A DNA stretch of 64,000 nt, from contig CM046853.1 in NCBI GenBank assembly GCA_025617745.1, positions 59,791,233-59,855,232 of the forward strand, written 5' to 3'. Positions 13,252-25,690 of this stretch are shown here, in pieces. Source of the DNA: Heliocidaris erythrogramma. Taxonomy: Eukaryota; Echinodermata; Echinoidea; Camarodonta; Echinometridae. The notes below the pieces were generated by a model. It searched no databases and had not been told where the DNA came from. It worked only from the letters and a program-made list of their open reading frames with translations. Position numbers and translations under genes: made by a program. The number at the start of each line of letters is the position of its first letter. Position 1 is the stretch's first letter.

Positions 13252-13496
13252 AACAGATAATGATGGAATGGAATGAAGCAGGTCACTCGGTTAATTTACA
13301 AGCTTTCGGCTCCTGGCCTTTTATTTGCTAAATCACACAGAATGAAACAAATAATAATAATAATAAAGCAACTTAACAAAACTAAAGACAACAGAACAGA
13401 ATTGTCATAAAGTTGGCAACATAAATCAAAAGGAGTGATATTGAAAAGATGTTACTCGCCAAAGCAAAACTAAAAACATATATATATATATATATA

Positions 13497-14400
13497 TATA
13501 CCTAGATTGTACTAAAAGGCGATTTTTTTTTTTTACTGTATAAACGTATATCATCGCAAAAAGGACGTTACAGAGAATTGATGGATTCAAAATGTTAGTA
13601 TATGTTTAGAATTAATTTGGTTCTATTTGCATTTATGGGAAAAAGAATCGTATAATAACTACCTTGTGTGTGCGATAAGGTATTTTTAGTAAATCCCCAA
13701 ACTATTGATATAATCAAGAAAAACAGACATCGCCCTAAGTCCAACTTAGGACTTTAGATACCCAGGAGTTATACATATTTTTATTTTCCACGTTATATTA
13801 TACGAAAATGAGTTCTCCCTACGGAACAAAAAACTTTGTAGTAATATAAGTAATTTGGTGCCCTCTACGTTTATATCGATAGAATGCCTCCTACCCCTAC
13901 GGAAATGGGAAAAAACAGTGCCGAAAATGTTAAGGCGAATCGAAACATTTGACTTAACGTATATATACATAATTACATAATTACATAATTCCTACTTAAA
14001 GGCAATTTTTGGGGCGAAATATTCGACGGAAGGGGGAAACCAAATTTTTTTATTCGCCTTAACGTTTTCGGCAATGTTTTTTCCCATTTCCTTCGGGGTA
14101 GGAGGCATTCTATGGATAATAGAGGGCGCCAAATTACTTATATTACTACAAAGTTTTGTTCGGGCGATGTCTGTTTTTCTTGATTACATCAATAGTTTGG
14201 GGATTTACTAAAAATACATTATCGCACACAAAAGGTAGTTATTATACGATTCTCTTTGCCATAAATGCAAATTGAATCAAATCAATTCTAAACATATACT
14301 AACATTTTGAATCCATTAATTCTCTGTAACGTCCTTTTTGCGATGATATACGTATATACAATTTTTAAAAAAAATTGCCTTTTAGTAGAATCTAGGTATT
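13497..14400. mobile_element. Large palindromic (foldback) element in AT microsatellite
   Basis: Left arm from 13500 and right arm to 14400 are reverse complements over about 350-440 bp, broken by indels. Both arms contain CAATAGTTTGGGGATTTAC (or its inverse) and GTAACGTCCTTTTTGCGATG. Ends CCTAGATTGTACTAAAAGGC and GCCTTTTAGTAGAATCTAGG. The left arm has an extra segment near 13740-13830. (TA)n tracts flank it on both sides (about 13478-13500 and 14403-14457). Confidence 0.8.
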
Positions 14401-14414
14401 TAATATATATATAT

Positions 14415-14459
<45 letters not shown>

Positions 14460-14530
14460 AAAATTAAATATCATAATTGAAGGATTGAAGTAAATTGAAT
14501 ATATCATAAAGAAATGTGAGAAAATTACAA

Positions 14531-14602
14531 TGCCCCGACCGGGATTCGAACCCGGGACCCTGGATTACATGACCAGTGCTCTACCAACTGAGCTATCCGG
14601 GC
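14531..14602 (-). tRNA. tRNA-Thr(UGU)-like sequence, copy A (probable pseudogene/repeat)
   Basis: 72 nt. D-arm GCTCAGTTGGTAGAGC, T-arm CCGGGTTCGAATCCCGG, anticodon loop CATGTAA with TGT at 34-36. Position 33 is A instead of the near-universal U, the 31-39 pair is T-T, and the acceptor 5-68 pair is G-G. These features argue against a normal working tRNA. It is embedded in a repeated block with copies B and C. Confidence 0.6.
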
Positions 14603-14813
14603 TCTTTCCATCGAGCGTAGGGGCTACATTCATACCAATTCCATGCGTACGCTATATAATGGCCTACCAATGAGACAGGTCTTCCCTCTAAAGTCGGGCA
14701 AATCCATGCCAACGAATTTCTATAGAGGACAATTTAAATTCGTAATTAAATATCATAATTGATAGGATTGAAGTAAATTGAATATATCATAAAGAAATGT
14801 GAGAAAATTACAA

Positions 14814-14885
14814 TGCCCCGACCGGGATTCGAACCCGGGACCCTGGATTACATGACCAGTGCTCTACCAACTGAGCTATCCGGGC
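14814..14885 (-). tRNA. tRNA-Thr(UGU)-like sequence, copy B
   Basis: Same 72-nt sequence as copy A, including A33. It lies in a tandem block whose flanks (GAGAAAATTACAATG on one side, TCTATAGAGGACAATTTAAA further on) are shared with copy A. Copy B retains an extra GTCGAAGCAAAGTAACAATC stretch missing from A. Confidence 0.6.
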
Positions 14886-15194
14886 TCCCGTCGAAGCAAA
14901 GTAACAATCTCACATATAGCCCCTCTCTTTCCATCGAGCGTAGGGGGTACATCCATACCAATTCCATGCGTACGCTATATAATGGCCTACCAATGAGACA
15001 GGTCTTCCCTCTAAAGTCGGGCAAATCCATGCCAACGAATTTCTATAGAGGACAATTTAAATTCGTAATTAAATATCATAATTGATAGTATTCAATTTAC
15101 TTCAATCCTTACTTCAAATTGGTATGGATGTACCCCCTACGCTCGATGGAAAGAGAGGGGCTATATGTGAGATTGTTACTTTGCTTCGACGGGA

Positions 15195-15266
15195 GCCCGG
15201 ATAGCTCAGTTGGTAGAGCACTGGTCATGTAATCCAGGGTCCCGGGTTCGAATCCCGGTCGGGGCA
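15195..15266 (+). tRNA. tRNA-Thr(UGU)-like sequence, copy C, inverted
   Basis: Plus-strand copy, identical in the tRNA part to copies A and B, with the same flanking sequence inverted (about 15095-15300). The A and B promoter boxes (TAGCTCAGTTGG, GGTTCGAATCC) look intact, so Pol III could recognise it even if the tRNA is not functional. Confidence 0.6.
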
Positions 15267-15299
15267 TTGTAATTTTCTCACATTTCTTTATGATATATT

Positions 15300-18200
15300 C
15301 AATATATATTAAAACAAAACACAACATTCAAAGTCAAACATGGCTATCATAAGATAAACATACATAAACAATTCAACAAATATCAAGTACATAGAAAAAA
15401 AAAAGAAGTAATGCCAGAGGCACTAAGGAAAAAAACAGAGAAATATGACTGTAAAAAAAAGGCATAATTATAGCTGTGTTGTTCAAGATCATGAAAAAAA
15501 TAATCATTCACAAGACTTCAGCCAAAGAAAGCAGAAACGTAAATGCAGCATTTGTGCTCTTTTCAATACAGAAGTCATATGACATGGCAAGGTGCACCCA
15601 TCTCAAGAGAACAAGTTACGCATCAAATCTGCTTGGATCTACAATACATATGTATTTTGAGCAGTTTTGAAGAAAAAAAAAACAGTATGAAATCCAATGG
15701 AAATAAATGCATTTCTTCATTCTGTTGAATTCATGCAAGATCAATGATGACGGATCTATTTCTCTCATTATAAAAGCAGAATCAACAACAATGGGAAATA
15801 AAAGAATATTATTGCAGGTTTTAACCCAACGTATTGTGTATTTTTGGTTAAAATTCAGAAAATAGAGATTTTGGTATTGTCTGTATATGCTTTTAGGCAT
15901 CTAGCTATCCACTCCCTCGATTTGACATCACCGGCATTAAAATTGTCAAAATATGCGGAAAATTTAAAAAGCGACGATATTCAATATTTGGGTATTAGAA
16001 ATACAGCCATGGAAAAAATTATTAGACCAAGAATGGTTACTGAAAGTGTTATATTTGTGGTAAGAAGGAAATAAAATATCATAAAAGCAAGGTACAATTG
16101 CTGGAATGTGTTATTCATTCAATGAAATACAAAGACAAATCATTTTCATTAGTTTGAATGCATATTATAGTACCTTTATTACAGAAGCTTGGTCTAATAA
16201 TTTTTTCCACGGCTGTATATGGTCAACCTTGCACAACCATTTGTGTTGTATATAAAAGTTGTTCTTGGGTATATTACTGCACCAGTACATAACGTCCTTT
16301 TGTAAAAACCTGCGACAATATATGAGCTAACAGCCTTCTTGCTCTCAGCTGGTGATACGTGGTATGGTAATGATCAAATCAGTCGATGCCTATAATTTGT
16401 TGACCTAATTTGGACAAGAATTGATTAAGTGATACAGGTCAAATGAATCGTTCTGCTCTACATGGGGAGATTTTTTTCTTCTCTCATTTGCACAAGGAAG
16501 CTGTTACAAAATAGCCAAGTTTTAAAATTAAATTTCCTGTCATAAAAGAATATCATCTCTTATAATTACAAGGTTATCCTTCAATGTGAATGCTATCAAG
16601 TGATCATTATGGAGATCTATCCATTCCATGCATGAATTAAATTACACAAAAGTCATTTGCACACAGTATCCATACTATCATATAATTTATAACTTGGAAC
16701 AAAATATCTTTGACACATCCATGAAGCAATCAAAGCCCAAATAAAGTTATGACAAGAGATAGTTAATAGTAATAAAAAACAGAGAGTGGTAATATTTATC
16801 TTTAAGAGAAAAATCTTCCAAAAAGAGTTTAAATTGAGAGTGCTCCAAAAAATGACTTCCTTTGAATCCACTGCAAAGATATTCAAGTTACAAAAATAAA
16901 GAAAATCATATGACAATATAGATCACAGTTAAATGATATAATTTGCTTTATATTCCACTTTCTGAAAATAAAGGCTTTACAGCAGCTTTTAGAATTGAGA
17001 TTATCTTACTGTTCATCTTTAACAATCAAAGAAATCAAGAAAAGATTTGAGGGGCTTATCAAATTGTACATGCAGGCATTAAGGTATGAGATACGAGTTA
17101 CAAATTCTCATTTCTGAGAAAATGTCCCGACAGATAACGGTGATGCCAAAGTCACAGGGGAATGAAAATGAAACACAATTTTTCTTTCTTTTGCCTCAGG
17201 CCTGCAATCTTATGATGATGAAATATCATCAGAGTGACAGATACTCGCTGCTTAGAGCAAGAAGGGCAATAAGTCATACCATTCATCATAGAGATAATGC
17301 TATTCTGGCTCTCAAAAGATGAATGTCGGCCTCTGATATGAGAGCATAGCTACGACAGAAAAGGAGAAAGATTTCATATTTTTCATTTCATTTCATTTCA
17401 TTTCTTTTCATTTCAACATATAGATACTGTCATCATCCAATGGCTGTGCTATAAATATCCCTTCTGCTACACAATTTCTTAACTCGTATAACTTTGAAAG
17501 AAGAAGCACTGATTTTCAAGGATCCTTTTTTTTTCTTCAGTATTGGCATATCAAAGATTATTTTGTAGAATTTTTAATGAATTAAACTCCTGCATCATGA
17601 ACCTTGCAAAAGATCAATGAAATTAGATTAACTCTTTATTTTTTTTTTGCAGTAACATTAGAAAATTGAAATATTTAGTTTGTTCTTTAAATAAAGGAAA
17701 AAATTAAACTCTGCCTATTAGCAATTTATAAAATGTTTCTTTTCTGCAAAATTATGTGATTCAATATAAATCAGAGAATATCATTTGCAGAAGCCTTTGT
17801 CTAGATTACTATCTTTATCTCCCACCATAGAATTGCCCTGATTAGTTCCAAACTCATAATGATCCACATGCATTCTGCACAAGCTCTGCAGCCTTTTCAT
17901 TAGATCAATCCACAGTGCTCATTTAATTAGGGCTCATTTTAACAAGACTTAGACAAAAGCAAAAAGTGGGGGGGGGGGGGGGTAGGATTCCATAATACTT
18001 TGCATGATAAAGGACAGATACCCATGAAGCAATATATCAAACCCATTCAGATGGTATAAAACAGCTTAAAAACACACTCGCAGGGGCAAAACTTTATGTG
18101 TAATTGAGTAATTAACACAAGAGACAAAAAAAAAAGAATATAGTGTGCAACAATGGACTTAATTGATACACACTCACTGATCTGTATGTTACAAGATAAA

Positions 18201-18350
18201 TGTCACAATAATACTAATCATGACAATAACCTTAAGCAAAATAAACATACTACATATTTATTTTGCTACATAGTACATACATGTATATGTACTATGTTTA
18301 TTTTACTTCATGTTTTTATTGTCATGATGAGTAGTATTTTCTCTTTTTAG
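15300..18350. other. Mostly unassigned A+T-rich stretch
   Basis: Apart from the Tc1-like copy, it holds a half hairpin unit near 16324-16362, a degenerate hairpin at 17243-17326, a TTTCA pentamer tract at 17381-17416 (possible minus-strand LINE tail) and a G14 run near 17968. No gene is supported. Confidence 0.45.
16004..16215. mobile_element. Tc1/mariner-like short element, copy 1
   Basis: CAGCCATGGAAAAAATTATT at the left and its near inverse ending CCACGGCTG at the right, flanked by TA (16002-16003 and 16216-16217). Length 212 bp, no transposase. TA target duplications are characteristic of Tc1/mariner elements. Confidence 0.82.
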
Positions 18351-18358
18351 AGATCAGG

Positions 18359-18492
18359 GGAGCGTTTCATCAAGTGCCTTGTCAGTGATTTTACCAACAA
18401 ATTTGCTCTCAGCCAATCAGATGCAAGGATTTCAGTAGCTTATAACAGTTGTCGGTAAAAATCACTGACAAAACGCTTGATGAAATGCTCTC
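18359..18492. mobile_element. GGAG-CGTTTCATCAAG inverted-repeat element, complete
   Basis: Left GGAGCGTTTCATCAAGTGCC and right end CTTGATGAAATGCTCTC, with CAGG on both sides (18355-18358 and 18493-18496). The core AGCCAATCAGATGCAAGG is shared with copies near 2.1, 2.3, 26.7 and 55.2 kb. Confidence 0.78.
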
Positions 18493-18499
18493 CAGGTTA

Positions 18500-19640
18500 A
18501 TCATCATTGATTACTCATTCTGATAAGGCTAATTACATGCAGTATTTATTAGATCCCTGCATCAATCAACGAGGCAAAAGCGATAATTAATTATTACAGA
18601 CCTGTGAGAGGGCTTCATTCCTGTGTCATATCTTTCATTACATATAGTCAATACCATGATTATACATGTATTAAGCTGATGAAAGCCAAATGAGGTGATT
18701 TTTGTAATAATTTCATTTTCATTATTTGTCTTGATACAAACATCATTATAAGCCTTTACAGATTCTGAACCTCTTTTAATGTCAAGCAGAAAGACATTTT
18801 AGTATGAGATACATACTAAAACTTTGAGCAGTTGAAATTAACTGCTTGTGGCACAAAAAGGGTTAAGCAATGAAAGGTGTACACAGCTTGCTTCTGCATT
18901 ACACTTCCAAATCAATCCATTTGTGAAAGAGACACAACTTCAGCTTGAGAGGGACTCAAGCTTAGCAGAAAAGGTGTCACTGTGGCGCATAACTAGGCTT
19001 GCACTTGGCCTTGGAGGCTCTAGAAGACCAGAAATCTATTGATATTGAAGAGGATGTGCTTGTGAAAAAGAACAGGATATTGGCGTCTGAATGGATAGCA
19101 AAGTGGCCCTCTCGTGATGAGCACATGAATGGCCATCAAGCATGTTTCGCAGGGGGGCATCTTGAAAATATTTCTAAGTGGGAGGAGGGTATTAGAGGGC
19201 ATATTAAACTAAAGGTTAGTGATAATCTTTGTGCTTCTGCTTCATTACACAAGAAATATCAATCACAAGATCTAAATAAAGTGTTGTTAATGAGGGAATT
19301 TCAGCATAAACTTTCTTTGCAGCTCAACAGATTGCCTCATCAAAACTACATGAAAACAGACTTTACATGATCTATAACAAAGCAAAATTAATCATCATAA
19401 TACTTAATGCTGAGAATATATCTAGCTGGATACATACAGAGCCCAGATTTTACAGAAATTCTAAGGAGAAAACTATATAAAAAAGATACATGCAACTGCG
19501 AAGCACCTGGTGCAAAACAATAATACCTCAGGAAAAAAGATCGAATACCATTTGTACTTTAAAAAAGCTTTTAAAAAATAATCGGATGTTTTCTCAAACA
19601 GATGAAGAAGAAGACTCAAATGGGATTAACACATCTCCAC
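18500..19640. other. Unassigned stretch with uninformative open frames
   Basis: A plus-strand frame of about 120 codons (18999-19370) has no recognisable motif and no clear splice sites. It could be chance or decayed repeat. Confidence 0.3.
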
Positions 19641-19731
19641 CAATATCCTCTCTGTTTAGAGCCAGTAGGGCGTTAACTCTATGTTCAAATGTAGCGTTAA
19701 TGCCCTTCTGGCTCTCAGCAGGTGATATTTA
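19641..19731. repeat. Hairpin-family copy
   Basis: Left arm TTTAGAGCCAGTAGGGCGTT, right arm TTAATGCCCTTCTGGCTCTC, then GATATT. Confidence 0.75.
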
Positions 19732-19935
19732 ATTCACTTGTCTTCTGGGAGCTAGCTTACTTCTTCCTGACAGGTCGCACGGGAAGAGGAAACCATGTCA
19801 AGCGATTTAATCAAATTGGATTTGAGGAGGCCGCTAATATCTACCTGGGATGGGGGCTGTGATATATATTGCCTCATTGGGAGAGAAACATACAAATGTG
19901 CTTGCGGATGAGTAGGTGTGTTTATCTTAGATGGG

Positions 19936-20022
19936 AGATATCGTCTGCTGGGAGCCAGAAAGGCGTTAACTATGTGTAAAGCGTGGGTAGTTAATGCCCT
20001 TCTGGCTCTAAACTGATGATAT
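19936..20022. repeat. Hairpin-family copy
   Basis: GATATCGTCTGCTGGGAGCC on the left, TTAATGCCCTTCTGGCTCTA and GATGATAT on the right. Confidence 0.78.
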
Positions 20023-20821
20023 GAGCACTGACTATGGCTGATGGGGATACTTTGCTCGCCAGCACGGGAAGGCTCTGTTTATTTGAAATGTTTATTCATG
20101 AAAAGGTTAACATGTTGTGGCCATGCCTACGGCAAAGGGCATTTTATTTGCCCTGGACATTTCTAATTATCACATTCGAGTAAAAGGTGTCATGTTTTCA
20201 ACAAATAGGCTTTCTATTAGAAACCTATTATATAAGTTACAATGTACTTTATGCAGTGTATATTAAGTATGTCCAAAAAAGGGTCTAAATTGACAGAATG
20301 TTTATTTCCCGGTGTACAAACAACAGTCTATAAACTGTCAAAGAAAAATTCTCCAATCGATTAAAATTGCAAATTTTAATAAACAAATTCAATTTCAGAC
20401 ATAAATCATAAAGTATGATGTTAAAGAGAACTAATCCCTCCAAAATAAAAGATAACTTTTTCATTAAGTTAAATACATTGTATTTTGAAGGAACAGTGTA
20501 TATAGAGAACATTTCTTTGATGACATTGGGGCAAAGTTGTGACAAAATACGATAGACAATGACATTTCTCTTGTATGTGAGAGACTAAGAGAAGATAATC
20601 AATTGATCGACACCACATAGCCCAGGGCAGTTTCATTCCGTCATGGAAAATAATGTATCCAAAAGGAGCCCCTGAGAACCCTCATTTTCTAATACATCAT
20701 CCAGAGAGTGGATGCCCTTCAGATAGAATGATTCTATACAAACAGTGCTGAAATATGATCTTGTCAACATTCAAATCTAGTTCAAGCTTCTCAAGTTCTG
20801 TCTGTCTGTCTCTGTCTCTGT

Positions 20822-21034
20822 GACCCCGTTCTCATTTAAAGATTGGAAAGTGGATCTCGCTATCGTGGGGTGACCCATGGGAGGGAGGTCCACTGGCATG
20901 CCTGCAGAGGTTAGCGCGACTATCTTGGCACACCCCCTACAGGTGGTCCAGCGGTCCGCCATTTTGGATCGCCGTGGATCGCACCGAAACTTTCTCACCT
21001 TAGAGATGGCGCGATCAGTAATGAGAACGGGGTC
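20822..21034. mobile_element. GACCCCGTTCTCATT inverted-repeat element
   Basis: Exact 15-bp inverted ends (GACCCCGTTCTCATT / AATGAGAACGGGGTC). Length 213 bp, G+C-rich interior with GCCATTTTGGATCGCC. CT repeats flank both sides. Confidence 0.75.
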
Positions 21035-21359
21035 TATCTCTCTCTCTCTCTCCCTCCCACATACACAACCACACTCACATGCCCCTACCTCATACACATT
21101 TGTCTGATGATTTCTTTATCTCATTACATTTATAGCTAGCATTTATTCACCTTTCCCTTTATTAATTTTCTAAAAAGAAACACGCGCACACACGATGGTA
21201 TTAGTATGCCAAACATCAATTATTATAGATAAAAGAGCAAAGTAGGTATTAAAAGTAACTTTTTCAACGACAAAAGGGATCAAACCCATGATCGTCGCAT
21301 TTCCAGTCAAATGTTGAAACGGCTTGACTACTACACCTCTATGATTCCCCTCACCCCAT

Positions 21360-21597
21360 CCCCCTCCTCTCTCTCTCTCTCTCTCTCACACACACCCACC
21401 CTCACACACATTGATTTGTGGGGAACTGTATTGTTTTCTCCTATTGCATTTTGTACCCCGCAAGCACTTCTCTTATTGTATTTTGTACCCCACAAGCATG
21501 ACGGAATAAAGGCCATCATTGTGCTCTATTGTTCTCTGTACCCCACAACTGAATCTATGTAAGCCCACACACACTAACACACACACCCATACATCTC

Positions 21598-21629
<32 letters not shown>

Positions 21630-22630
21630 ATTTATCTTTATTACATTATATCTTTCTGGTTCATCTAGCCATATGAAACACTGATTTAATTTTGCAATTA
21701 TGTTAATTTTGTATAAAAGCAATCATAACTAATAAAAACATGTAATTTTTATATCAGGTCAACCACACTTCCTCTATACATCTCCTCTTTTTCAGCAAAA
21801 CACTTTGATCTACAGCAGCTCCTTCCCTTCGCATTCCCAAAATTTATGAACAGGCCGGCTTCAAATCCTTTCAATCATCCCCCCTCCCCCCCCCCCCCCC
21901 CTTCACTAGTCTTACTAATTTATTTTGTTCATTGACTAAGGGACAGCACCTTGCATCCTCTGGAAAAGGCACTATATAAATCCAATTATTAATTAATTAA
22001 TTTTTTAGATTTTTGCATAAACATGTAGGCTACGGTACACACTTCATGGATGTATGCAGATACTCTTTCAAAAGCATTTACCTGGAAAAAATATGCAAAT
22101 TAATTTGCGATGTTTGGAGAACAGTTTTCATGTTGTCATTGTAACAGAGCATGTGAACGATCTGAAGTAGCAAATACCAGACGCCCCTGACGTACGGAAA
22201 GCATGCAGACTATAGTTTATTCAATCACTCAACCAAACACACTTAACTAAATTACAAGAGCCTCTATCACGGCGCCTGTCATTTATCTCTCCTATGAAAC
22301 AAATTGATCAAGCCAAAAAGTGAACACTTTTTTTCTCGGGCGGAACATTCGTGTCTCCTTTCCCAGAAGCAATTAGTTATCAGACTTGAAAGTTGTCAGA
22401 GAAGAACATTATCTACAGATAGAGAGCAAGAAAGTTGAACCAAGGCATTAAATTACCCTTTTTAGCAGTTTGTGAGGTAATTTACTAAATGGATGTCAGA
22501 AAAGAAATAATCATGGTTTAGAGAGTAAGTTGAACCAAGGCATGAAATCCTCCTTTTTGGTAGATGCCTGGGTAATTTACTACAGGGCCATTCTTTGTAA
22601 AGTGAAAAAAAATGGTCATCAAAATGTGAC
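21360..22630. other. CT runs and short direct repeats
   Basis: CT microsatellites at about 21361-21388 and about 21594-21618. ATTTTGTACCCCRCAAGCA occurs twice, with a related third unit (21445-21548). There is a C14 run near 21887. The sequence GGCACTATATAAATCCAATT followed by ATT repeats near 21970 looks like a SINE tail. Confidence 0.5.
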
Positions 22631-22633
22631 CGA

Positions 22634-23217
22634 CCTAAAGCTTTTCGACCTGCACTCATCAGGTTATCACGCAGGTATATAACAAATTACTTGAAATCAA
22701 CTATATTATACTCGATGAACCCGGACGCAACCCAGACGTTGTAATTTCAGAACAATCGCAAAGCTTGGACGAACTCCTTTTGTCTGCACAGAAGGGGTTC
22801 GTGCGATTGAATGTAGGCGGCTTCCAGAAAGCGTAAATGCGCTGCGCTTCTGGCCTGGGACATAATTGAGAATTGATCGTCGGCATAGCTTTGTGCGCAA
22901 GCTGGATGGTTCAGCAAGTGGAGACCAATCGCTGAATCGCATTTGGCTATCTTTGGTCTGTTAGCGGGCATTTCAGCTTTGCAGGCATGGACGGGCTGCG
23001 TGCGCTGATTGGTAGTACGGTTCCGAAGGAGTACGGTTCCGAAGGAGTTCGTCCAAGCTTTGCGATTGTTCTGAAATTACAACGTCTGGGTTGCGTCCGG
23101 GTTCATCGAGTATAATATAGTTGATTTCAAGTAATTTGTTATATACCTGCGTGATAACCTGATGAGTGCAGGTCGAAAAGCTTCGTTATCATGTCTCTTT
23201 TTCGTGCCATATTGAAA
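22634..23217. mobile_element. Foldback element with about 150-bp inverted arms
   Basis: Left arm 22634-22795 and right arm 23038-23183 are near-perfect reverse complements (AAGCTTTTCGACCTGCACTC at the left edge). The right side continues to GTGCCATATTGAAAT, the same end as in 37804-38152. It looks like one reversed full copy joined to a second right end. Frames inside overlap in several phases and carry no known motif. Confidence 0.72.
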
Positions 23218-23409
23218 TTTTCATTTTATGATGTATCTACTTCTAAGCATGCCACCTATGTTTATCATCATGAGCATTAGCATTACTCTTTCAGTTTCAT
23301 CCTGAGACACTTTGAGGCTCCTAACAAACAGGACCTGGTTATTTGTAAAGCTAAGTCCTTAAGTACATCTTCGCTTAGGATCAACGATGCATGGAAGCCT
23401 TCAGAGTGC

Positions 23410-23640
23410 ATTCAAGCTTCAATCTCTCTCACACCTCCACCACCCCCTCTTTTCCCCTCTTCCCCTTCCTTCTCTCTCTATCTCTCCTTCCTTCTCCCTC
23501 CCTCTCCCCTCTCCCAACCTCTCTCCTGCCCTCCCTCTCCTCCCTCTTTCCCCACTATCCTTTTTTCTTTTTCCCTCTCGCTGTCTGTCTGTCTGTCTCT
23601 CTCTGTCTCTCTCTGTCTCTCTCATCCTTTTCCCCTCATT
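23410..23640. repeat. Pyrimidine-rich microsatellite
   Basis: CT, CCT and CTGT repeats. The 151-codon Ser/Leu/Pro-rich plus frame and its minus Arg/Glu-rich counterpart are compositional. Confidence 0.85.
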
Positions 23641-23649
23641 TCACATCAC

Positions 23650-25690
23650 ATTAATCATAATGGTATCACCTCATCCCAAAGCCCCCTCTCTATGTGAATA
23701 TTATCAAGTTCATGTCCATTTTGAAACTTTTAACATGTGTTTCTACTATTATACTGTTACGTCTACACAACTGTTTTTATTTGAAGAGATAGCATTGACT
23801 AACACTGAATGGTTCATGAATTTTCCGGTAACGAAGTGTTGATCATCTTTTTACAACATTCAGGGGTATTTTTTTCTTTACATTCAAAGACTGATCAAGA
23901 AAAAATGCAATCAACTTTACAACCATTTCAAAGTGTTTAAGAAATTCAGCTCAAAGTTGGGGTTTATGACTGCTTTAGATCAAAATATGAATATTCAAAG
24001 CTCTATTTCAATTCCTACTTGTATTTCAAACATACGAGAAAGCTCAAATTTCAGATTTTTAAATATTAATGCTCTTTGGATGCATCAGTTTTTCAAGGGC
24101 TATTTGTAAAAGTGTCTAGAATACTGCTGTTACACATTAGCATCTTTTCAATGATTCCGCCAAGAAATAAATGAAGACAAGTTTCTCATAATTTGACTTT
24201 CATTTATAATTGTTATCCTGATCAATGAAATTTGTTTAGAGATTATATGGACACAGTTTACATGCCCACTGAAACAAAATTCATCTCATTAGTCTAGAGA
24301 TGGATTTATACAAGAATATATGCGATTCCTTGTATTTTCATTCTACTATGCCATACCATTGTCATGATATGTCGTATAGTAATTACTATTCATCATCATT
24401 TATCTGATGACGAGTATATCTCCTAAATAAACAAAGGAAGTGCAAAGGGGTCACGACAGTCGACGAGGCCATCTGCACATTGAGAATGCACACTGAGAAT
24501 GCACACTTCGCTGTCTAGGTGATGCTGATATTTGTTACGTGCAGGCAGAAAGTGGGAGTCAATTCTCCATTTCGTACCGACCGATATCCTGACTTTTTGA
24601 TAATTCTGTTACACGGTGTCTTTTATTCATTCTTCATGAACATAGGTATAATCATTATTTCTAATTCAAAAACTTTGGCCACTGAAATGCAATTAGCTTT
24701 TTTTATGTTATGTGGAACAATTGAATAGCAACCTTCCATGTACTATCATGGAAATTTACAAAGAGATTATGGGACCCATTACTAGGGTGACGATAACGAC
24801 ATAATAATTTACATCTGTTTATGAAATGAATGGATTATGATTGAGTAATTTGCTTGAAGTGATCATTTTACGTAATGTTAGAAATCTTATTGTGAAAAGA
24901 AATCAAACATTTTTGCATGCAATGAGTCTAAAGGATTTTACAATACTATTACAATTTCTGTCATTTCTATATACAGTATTTTTCTGTCTTTTTATCATCG
25001 TATCTTCTTATAGCTTCTTATTCATCATACTGCTTAAAAGAACAGTCCATGCTCTACTCTGTTCACAATGCTCATAGCATATTATACCACTGAGTGTGCT
25101 AAAAGCCATTTCTCCCGACACTGTGCCTTTATTGAAACGGACCATTGTGATGAGTCATAACAAATGCATATGAAAAATTCATGATATATTCATTCAGCAT
25201 CATGATGTCTGTTGAGAGCCAGAAGGCCATTAAGGCATAATTTAACCGTTTCAGTACAATAAAGCGAGTTCGTAATTGGCCCATGAGCAACGTTTCCTAA
25301 ATGACCTTTCCCTTTTTTCATTAGGATAGGCATCTTTTCAAAGAAAGATAATACGTCAGCTTGCCCGACATAGCAACCTACAGAATTCAAACTCTATGAA
25401 AGAAAGGCATCGTAGACCAGGTGACTAGAATAGCACGTCAATGAACACTTGGGAAAGCGCATTGTTTGCAAGTTGGCTATCATTTGGCAGACTGTCAAAT
25501 ACCAACCATCGATGAACACTTTGTTGCTTTTCTGTGGATTTAATGAAAAGTATACCGGTAATTAAATAAATATATGAATAATCATTACATCACAGTCGAT
25601 GCTTATCTCAGTGAATTTTAAACGAACATGCCAGTTTATTTCAAATGACCTTTATCTGCTCATGCGCAAATCCTAATTACAAAATCGCTT
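23650..25690. other. Gene-free A+T-rich stretch
   Basis: Nothing recognised except a half hairpin unit at about 25196-25250 (GTTGAGAGCCAGAAGGCCAT). Confidence 0.4.

Larger units (their letters stand above)
14462..15300. repeat. Tandem plus inverted block carrying the tRNA-like copies
   Basis: Two direct blocks (about 14462-14745 and about 14745-15085) and one inverted block (about 15090-15300). They share TCATAAAGAAATGTGAGAAA and CATCGAGCGTAGGGG. Confidence 0.75.

Noticed and set aside
14531-15266. Three functional tRNA-Thr genes
   Set aside because: A33, the T-T pair and the G-G mismatch in all copies make normal function unlikely; kept as tRNA-like.
18848-19370. Overlapping 64- and 123-codon frames
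   Set aside because: No recognisable motif, no consistent splice sites; could not be supported as a gene.
22701-22971. Minus frames starting MRFSDWSPLAE, repeated at 37.7-38.0 kb
   Set aside because: Lie inside a repeated foldback element and overlap in three phases; no coding signature.
23387-23842. 151-codon plus frame and Arg/Glu-rich minus frame
   Set aside because: Both are compositional products of CT and CCT repeats.
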